Shown here piece by piece: positions 58,470-64,000 of a stretch of 64,000 bases of DNA. The notes beneath the pieces are model-generated. The model saw only the letters and a list, made by a program, of their open reading frames with translations. It did not search any database and had not been told where the DNA came from. This DNA is from Tetradesmus obliquus (Eukaryota; Chlorophyta; Chlorophyceae; Sphaeropleales; Scenedesmaceae). Positions within the stretch are counted from its first letter, which is position 1. The number at the start of each line of letters is the position of its first letter. The stretch is taken from the NCBI GenBank assembly GCA_030272155.1, contig CP126191.1, positions 9,322,501-9,386,500 of the forward strand. Direction: 5' to 3'. The translations under genes were made by a program, and so were the position numbers.

Positions 58470-58900
58470 AGTCACGCTTTCACTAGCTCCAGTGGCAGGC
58501 CGTCTCAGACAGGCGTACGACGAGAACAATATATGGTTACTGTAAGCATTACAGCTGACTGCAACTACCCCCGCTGCCGAAAATAGCAGCTACGAAGCTG
58601 GACACGGGCCCAAAGATCGAGCCCAATGCGTGGCCCGCCGTGATTTGACTGGGGCACTGCAGCTGCTAAAGTGCATAAAGTACTTTACTGAGCTGATTGG
58701 GCGTTCCTTTATCGCGCAGGCTGGGCTTGCAGCGAATGTCGCACCTAGCGAAAGTGTCTTGGGCCTGGTGACAAGACGTTCCTGAGCTGATCCGTCAGCC
58801 TGCATAACAATAAAAACTTTGCAATAGTTTTAAGCCGCTTGGCTGCAGCTCGGACCTTATTTATTGGCTGTTAGCTGTCCTCACCAGATGAATATGAGCT
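55440..58900. repeat. segmental duplication, copy B (contains the second CHRD gene)
   Basis: The same order of blocks as copy A, about 4.1-4.2 kb to the right, in the same orientation. Exons are best conserved, then promoter-proximal blocks; intergenic parts show many small indels. Confidence 0.85.
56998..58334 (-). CDS. secreted CHRD-domain protein, copy B
   Basis: Exons 58334-58041, 57707-57585 and 57225-56998; 214 aa. Exons 2 and 3 have exactly the lengths of copy A (123 and 228), and the introns are phase 0 at the same sites. The signal peptide, MSHIHV, GPPVVLLLPGLKAGQ and the C-terminal LYANIHT...GLIRGQL mark the CHRD domain. Exon 1 differs from copy A by a short Gly/Ser/Cys-rich insertion (GGCSGSGCGSSSS) just after the signal peptide region, adding two Cys. 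Most other differences are conservative, suggesting that both copies are functional. Secretion to the wall or periplasm is inferred. Confidence 0.9.
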
Positions 58901-60175
58901 CAGGGAAACACGTTGCTCACTGCTAGAACTGAAATTGCAATTGAACAGACAAAATGAACTGTGTGATGCTTTATGCACAAGCAGCAACTAGCTAAAAGGG
59001 TGCAGGGTTTCTTGACGGGCCCAAGCGGTCTGCTAGTCATACATGTCACGACAAGCACTCCGCAGCACACGGGCAGCAAGTCTTTTGCTGCATTGATTGC
59101 ATGAAACTATAGTCACAGCAGCGTGCAGCAGAAGGTCATGTTCATACCGTTGTTCAACATCCGGTGTCACCCGCCCAGCACCCGGCCAGCCCATGGTGAC
59201 ATCCATGTTCGGCCGGCGTGATTGGCTGAAACAGCTTGTTACATGATGGATATCAGTGCTATCACAAGCCTGCAAAGCTCTTTACCGAAAGCATCGCACC
59301 AAGACTGTCTTGGTGCCTGAGAAAGCACCGGCACGCACTGCTGCCCAAAATGGTTGGTTCCAGTCACGCAAAGGTGGACACCATGATGACACTGGCTGAA
59401 TCATATAATATAAATCAGCGCCGCTGACTTCACAGCACTCCTGCAGAGCCTGCTTGACATGCTGCATCATACTCGGTTAGTAACCACTGGTAGTGTACTG
59501 GCAGTACATGCTGACAGACAGGAAATAGCAGGTCTTAAAATCCATTCGGCACATGCGCGAACCCCCTGTGACACACTATTCATTTGCTGGTGCTGCCAAC
59601 CAACTAGTTTTCACATTTGAAGACAAACATGAGGAAGTGATGTGTGCACGGCATCAAACAACACGCCATGTGTGCTTAGCAACGCAACACTGCAGCGAAC
59701 AATGTGCACTGTAGTGTAATACAGCTGGTAACGTACTGTAGCAGCCTGCACAACAATGCAAGGACTGCTTACCCACACTGCCGGTGTCTGTCCTGCTGTG
59801 AAACCACCCTGCATGCCTGCAAGACAGCAGGCCTACCAACACATGCACACCAGGTGACAGCGATGCCGCAAGCTCTGTACTGCCAATGCAAAGCTGCAAC
59901 TCCGGACCAGTACTCCAGCCGAAGCTGCAGTCACACGCCACGCCAACCCTCCAAAAACTGTCCACAGCCATCAGCTCGAGGTGGCGTACAAACCAAACAC
60001 AACTGCCCAAGTTGCGGGCAGCTGGGTGTGCTTGCAGGACGCAGCACACTACGTGCTGACCGCAAGCTGGTTGCCGTACAACTGGCAGGAGGCGGCTGGG
60101 GCCTTGAAAACAGAGCACAACACAACACAAGCAGCACCTCCCTAGCTGGGGATGGTTGTCTCCTTGACTGCTGGC
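58335..60175. other. intergenic; promoter of CHRD copy B and 3' flank of the next gene
   Basis: Up to about 58.9 kb this belongs to the duplicated segment, with a (CTG)n tract of about 12 units at 58426-58467. The rest shows only chance frames on both strands. TTACA near 59238 could be a minus-strand poly(A) signal for the gene at 60176, but it would imply a 3' UTR of over 900 bases. Confidence 0.5.
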
Positions 60176-61333
60176 TCAAGAGAGCATGCTGCCGCCACTG
60201 CTGCTGCTGCTGCTGGGCTGCTCATCCATACTGTGCAGCACCTTGACCTTCTCCCCTTTCAGGGCACTGACAAACTGCTGCCTGAAGTTCTTGCTGAACA
60301 GTGCCAGCAGCGGCCATGCCAGCAGCAGCTGCCACTTGCCCTGCTGCTTGTACGTGGTCAGCTCATAGTTACGATTGAAGGCTGCTGTGACAGCTGCATA
60401 GGCGCCCGCCAGCACTAGTGCTGCAAACAGTAAGGGGCTGAAGAGAGCAGTGCTGTGTGCTGGGGTGAGCACTGTCATGCTGCTGGTGCCGCCTGAGCGG
60501 ATCTGGATGCTTTCGTAGTACCTGCGGCAGCGCACATGCACACAAACACGGCAGGTAAGGAGTTACAAGCTATACCGGCAATCACACCATGGTTAGCATG
60601 ATTGTAGCCTCAGCAGGCCGGGCGGTTGCTGCAGCTGCAAGGTCCAAGAGTGTTGCCACCACCAGTTACCACCAAAGCAGGGCCACAGGCCCACCCACTC
60701 AGGAGCCAGACAAGGCTCATGGGGTCATGGGTTGCAGCGTCAAGCAGCCTCCATGTGAGGGCTCAAGTGTAGCGCACTGCCGCTGGCTTGACTCTGAAGC
60801 CGTAAAGCAGAGAAGCTGTCGCCATACTGTTGCAAGCTCTAGTCTCTGAAGCAGCAGTTTTGAAAGAGGAAAATTACATGTGGGTCCTGGCACCATCCTA
60901 GATGATATTGTTTGCTGTACCTGTAGGAACCAGGCGCGCGCTCCTCCCGCCGCTCTATCCTCACTGCAGGCTCCTGCTGCTGCAGCTGCCGCATGCTGCG
61001 CGCCAGCTCAGCGTCCAGCTGCCGCTGCGCCTGGTCAATGTCAGCAAAGGCCCGGTCAAACTGACGGTCAAACTCCCGGAACTGCTCATCCATACGCGCC
61101 TCCATCTGGCGCATGCTGCTGAAAGGGGACATGAAGGCGTCCATCTCCCTGTCGACTTGGCGCTGCATGTCAGCGATGCTGCTGAAGCTGGGCTGCTGCA
61201 GCTGCGGTGCCGCAAACGGCTCGGGTACGCCCCAAACTGATGCATGGATGCGGCAGCGGCTTCGCTGTCTGCTGCTGCTGTTGCTGCAGCTGGATGTGGC
61301 GGTTGCGAGCCTGGGTAGGGCTGGCAGTGACAT
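60176..61333 (-). CDS. predicted plastid-targeted membrane protein, function unknown
   Basis: Two exons, 61333-60921 and 60521-60176, joined in phase 2 (AG|G = Arg); 252 aa. The first ~35 residues (MSLPALPRLATATSSCSN, then RQRSRCRIHASVWG) are rich in Ser/Ala/Arg with no acids, a typical plastid transit peptide ending. An amphipathic helical or coiled segment follows (about 55-135: FSSIADMQRQVDREMDAFMS through QRQLDAELARSMRQLQQQ). The C-terminal half has two likely membrane segments (SPLLFAALVLAGAYAAVTAA and WQLLLAWPLLALF) and a Ser-rich tail. I do not recognise a family. The start is the first in-frame ATG, but a good acceptor (TTTTTTGACCAACAG) just upstream leaves room for an additional 5' exon. 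Confidence 0.72.
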
Positions 61334-62881
61334 CAGACGTGCTGCTGCTGGGCGGTGGCGCTGGCAAGGCTGCAGCTGGCCAACCTGTTGGTCAAAAAAC
61401 CAGAATTGAAGCAATTGTGAGAGGGGCTCGAGTTGCAGCGGTCCGTTACGCTGCCAGCAAGACTCTGCAGTGAGTGCTGCTGCTGCTGCTGCTGCAGCAT
61501 CTCTGCTTGCTCACCATCGGCATGGTCATCATGACAATTTGGTCTAAATTCCTGAACCAAGCATATAAGAAGGGACAGAAATGTGCATGCGACACGGAGG
61601 TGTCCACCAAGGTTGCTCGCGAACTTTCGGGGCAGCCAGGATCTTCTGCTGCGCCTCGATGTAAGTTGATTTCCGCGTAAATTACATACACGCAACGCAG
61701 GGCGACACGTCAGGGCCTCGCTGGGGCTTTAAGCCTAATCTCTCCCATATGTCTACCAGGCTGGCCTTAGGTCTTGTGTGCAGTGGTGGTTGTGATTTCA
61801 AACTTCTTTGACGTTTGACGTTTGGTGCAGCGAGCTGACAGCTTGTATTATGACGCTAACATACATCTTGCAGCTGGCTTGGCTGCCGACGTAGGGGCTT
61901 GCTGCTCCAAGCAGTGGTGGCAGCAGTGCTGGGTGCGCACTGGCAAGGGTGCTACTGCCAACCCCACCCAACGCAATGATATTCAACTGAAGTGATAATG
62001 CTGATCAATGCTTACACGAGGTGGCATTAAATCTGTTCAACAGCTTCCGTGAAGCACAGCATCTGAGACTGAACAGCTGCTGAAAATACTGCACATGCGG
62101 GTTTTACCAGTGACGCGTTCTGCAATCGACACCTTGCTCTGGGAGCAGGCACACAACCGCAGCTGCGAGTGCCACACAGCACAACAGTGCTACTGCATCA
62201 AGACTGTTGCCCACTTCAAGAACTACCACACCTTGCAAACACGACTGCAGCACCACCACAATGCAACCTCACACGCCAAACTAGTACCCTACAGTGGCTG
62301 TGCTTCGTTCCAAAGCACACTGTTTGCACCAAGTTTGCCCAAAGACAGCCTGGCGAATCATATTGCTAAGCTGAAGACATGCATGTCCTGACGTCCCCCA
62401 CCACCCCAACTGCTGCCCCTGCCGCTGCTGCTGTGCCTGCTACCAGCACACCGGCCAGCTGCGCACAGCTGAGCAGCAACACAGCATCCCCAACCCTCAC
62501 CGCTACCTGCTGTCCTCTTGCAAGCAAATGCAGAGCTGTGTCCGCACGTGCAGCAGCATTCCACGCTGCATCTGCACAGCGCAAAAGCCTCTCTGCTACA
62601 CAATCAGCACAACCCCGGACAACAGTGGCAACCGCCGTCACCACTGCTTCACTGAGGTGGGCTGCCTGCTGCTGAATGTGCGCTGCAGCAGCAGCCAGCT
62701 GCTGTAAACCACAGTACACACAGCACACCATGCCGCTCCTGCTGTCGCATGCTGCTGATGCATCCGCTGCTCCGGCTGCACTCGTGCAACTAGCAGAGCA
62801 CCGGCTGCTGCGCCGCTGCTGCTGCTGTAATTGCACTGCTACATGCCCAGCACCACCGCCGCCGCTGCTGCTGCTACTGCT
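61334..62881. other. intergenic; mostly 3' flank of the ATP synthase delta gene
   Basis: No gene I can defend. An open frame of about 156 codons on the minus strand (62836-62366) begins 46 bases after the ATP synthase stop but is Ala-rich without known motifs. TTACA at about 61681 is the nearest minus-strand poly(A) motif noticed. Confidence 0.5.
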
Positions 62882-64000
62882 TTACGACTTGGCCTCCAGT
62901 GCCGCGTCCAGCGCCGAGAACAGCTCCTGTGCTGTCCTGTTGATAGCAGCCTCAAAATCATCAGTTGCTGCTGCTGCCTGCGAGCTTGTGAGCGCCGTCT
63001 TCACTGCTGTGCTGTCGAACTGGTCCAGGCTTGCTGCCTCCAGCACGCAGATGTCTGTCACGCTGTTGGGGTGCACGAATGCAAAGCCGCCGCTGACGAA
63101 GAACTTTGTGACATCAGCGCCATCATGGAGCTCCACAAGGCCGGGCTTGAGCTGAGCAATGATGGGCACGTGGTTGGCCTTCACTCCAAAATAACCCTCC
63201 ACACCAGGCAGCAGCACCTGCTCCAGCTGCGGTGTTGTTAATGTGTGGTTGTTATGAGGTGTTACGAGAGCAGCAGCCAGCAGCGCCAGGAGCAGGAAGA
63301 GGAGTGCAGGGATCAGAAGGTTGAGCAGTGATCAGAGCACAGTCATGGCTGCCTACACGTGTGAGGTGCAACGATGCTGCTGTTGCTGCTGTTTGGTGCT
63401 GCTGCCAAGGGCGTAGATTTAGCTTGCAGGAGGAGATACCGCGTAACACTGCCACAGACCAACGGCGCAACTGCAGCACGTCAACCTCTGCGTCAATTTC
63501 TGAGCCAGCAGTTGCTGGCACAAACATTGCGCCACTGCAAGCACAGCAGTGCTGCGCTCTCCCTGGAAAAGCTGCAGTGATAAACGAGTGACAGTAACTG
63601 GCTGTTGCAGCTGTCTTGCAGCATGCATTGCTGTACATTGCAATTGCTCTTAAATCAGCAGCAGCGGCTGCACAGTTGGTTGCTGCTGCAGCATTGATCA
63701 AGCCCCAGCCAGCTGCAGCCTGACATAAAAGCACCATCACAGCTATGTTGAGTCATGTAGAGCCGCTGCTTGAGCCAGAGCAATCATGCACGACTCACAG
63801 ATCAACTTTCGAGCTGCAGAAGGCTGGATCTCACCCACCTTTGTCTGGGCCACAACGCCGTGCGGTGTGTAGAAATTTACATTGAAGCGCTCTCCATCGA
63901 CTGCAGACTCCGCTGATACCTCTGGCTTAAGGAAAGAAGAGGGGAACTCCGGCAAGTTGAGGGTGCTGGGTGCGACTTTGTTCCACTGCTCGGTGAACTC
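62882..64000 (-). CDS. ATP16: mitochondrial F1 ATP synthase delta subunit (partial, N-terminus beyond window)
   Basis: Two exons seen: 64000-63839 (continuing beyond the right edge) and 63217-62882, phase 0; 165 aa visible. The sequence FNVNFYTPHGVVAQTKV, then LLPGVEGYFGVKANHVPIIA, QLKPGLVELHDG, DVTKFFVSGGFAFVHPNSVT and a helical C-terminus (DFEAAINRTAQELFSALDAA) matches the mitochondrial delta subunit, the equivalent of bacterial epsilon. It sits in the central stalk of the F1Fo ATP synthase beside gamma. The beta-sandwich N-terminal domain is followed by the two-helix C-terminal domain, and length fits the family. The visible EFTEQWNKVAPSTLNLP is probably near the start of the mature protein, so the missing part should be mainly the mitochondrial presequence. 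The exon junction lies between QTK and VLLPG. Confidence 0.93.

Noticed and set aside
59654-60246. Overlapping open frames on both strands of 150-180 codons
   Set aside because: Cys/His-rich composition on both strands and no motif or splice chain; probably the 3' flank of the plastid membrane protein gene.
62366-62836. Minus-strand open frame of about 156 codons just after the ATP synthase delta stop
   Set aside because: Ala-rich, no motif, no clear start context, and its position fits a 3' UTR; kept only as a note.

Overview
The window looks like nuclear DNA of a green alga, most likely a chlorophyte of the Chlorophyceae (Scenedesmus/Selenastrum-like). The grounds are: short intron-rich genes with GTGAGT-type donors and CTGCAG-type acceptors; very abundant CTG/CAG triplet tracts; TGTAA motifs (the green-algal polyadenylation signal) downstream of several plus-strand genes; a Pro/Ser-rich wall-protein-like linker in a secreted enzyme; and a plastid-type EngB GTPase beside a mitochondrial F1-delta gene. 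The exact species is inference. I saw no tRNA, rRNA, CRISPR array or recognisable transposon/retroelement.

Layout, left to right. 1.2-9.3 kb (minus): a very large Gln/Ser/Ala-rich protein of about 2559 aa, nearly all in one 7.2-kb exon. 10.3-17.0 kb (minus): a 13-exon signal-peptide/TM/coiled-coil protein in which all 12 introns are phase 0. 18.3-20.1 kb (plus): plastid EngB-type GTPase. 21.5-22.2 kb (plus): small secreted Cys protein. 22.5-23.1 kb (minus): weak hypothetical ORF. 26.5-29.0 kb (minus): Golgi-type carbohydrate sulfotransferase. 30.1-34.3 kb (plus): exosome subunit RRP4. 34.8-39.3 kb (plus): F-box-like LRR protein. 39.7-49.3 kb (plus): 22-exon secreted metallophosphatase with a tandemly duplicated C-terminal module. 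52.9-54.1 and 57.0-58.3 kb (minus): two secreted CHRD-domain proteins inside a ~3.5-kb segmental duplication. 60.2-61.3 kb (minus): predicted plastid membrane protein. 62.9-64.0 kb (minus): mitochondrial ATP synthase delta, cut by the right edge. All exon models were joined by hand, checking that reading frame is kept across each junction.

The genes are ordinary housekeeping and secretory genes and do not form a pathway or operon. The most unusual feature is in the introns. Five exons in three genes (sulfotransferase, RRP4, phosphatase) are preceded, inside the upstream intron, by one or two partial copies of their own acceptor plus exon head. Long CTG tracts run directly into many 3' splice sites, and G-rich TGGGCTG arrays start at two 5' splice sites. 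Together these suggest that splice-site-anchored duplication is common in this genome, producing candidate decoy or poison exons. Another intron carries ten copies of TGTAA, the polyadenylation signal itself, between the two modules of the phosphatase.
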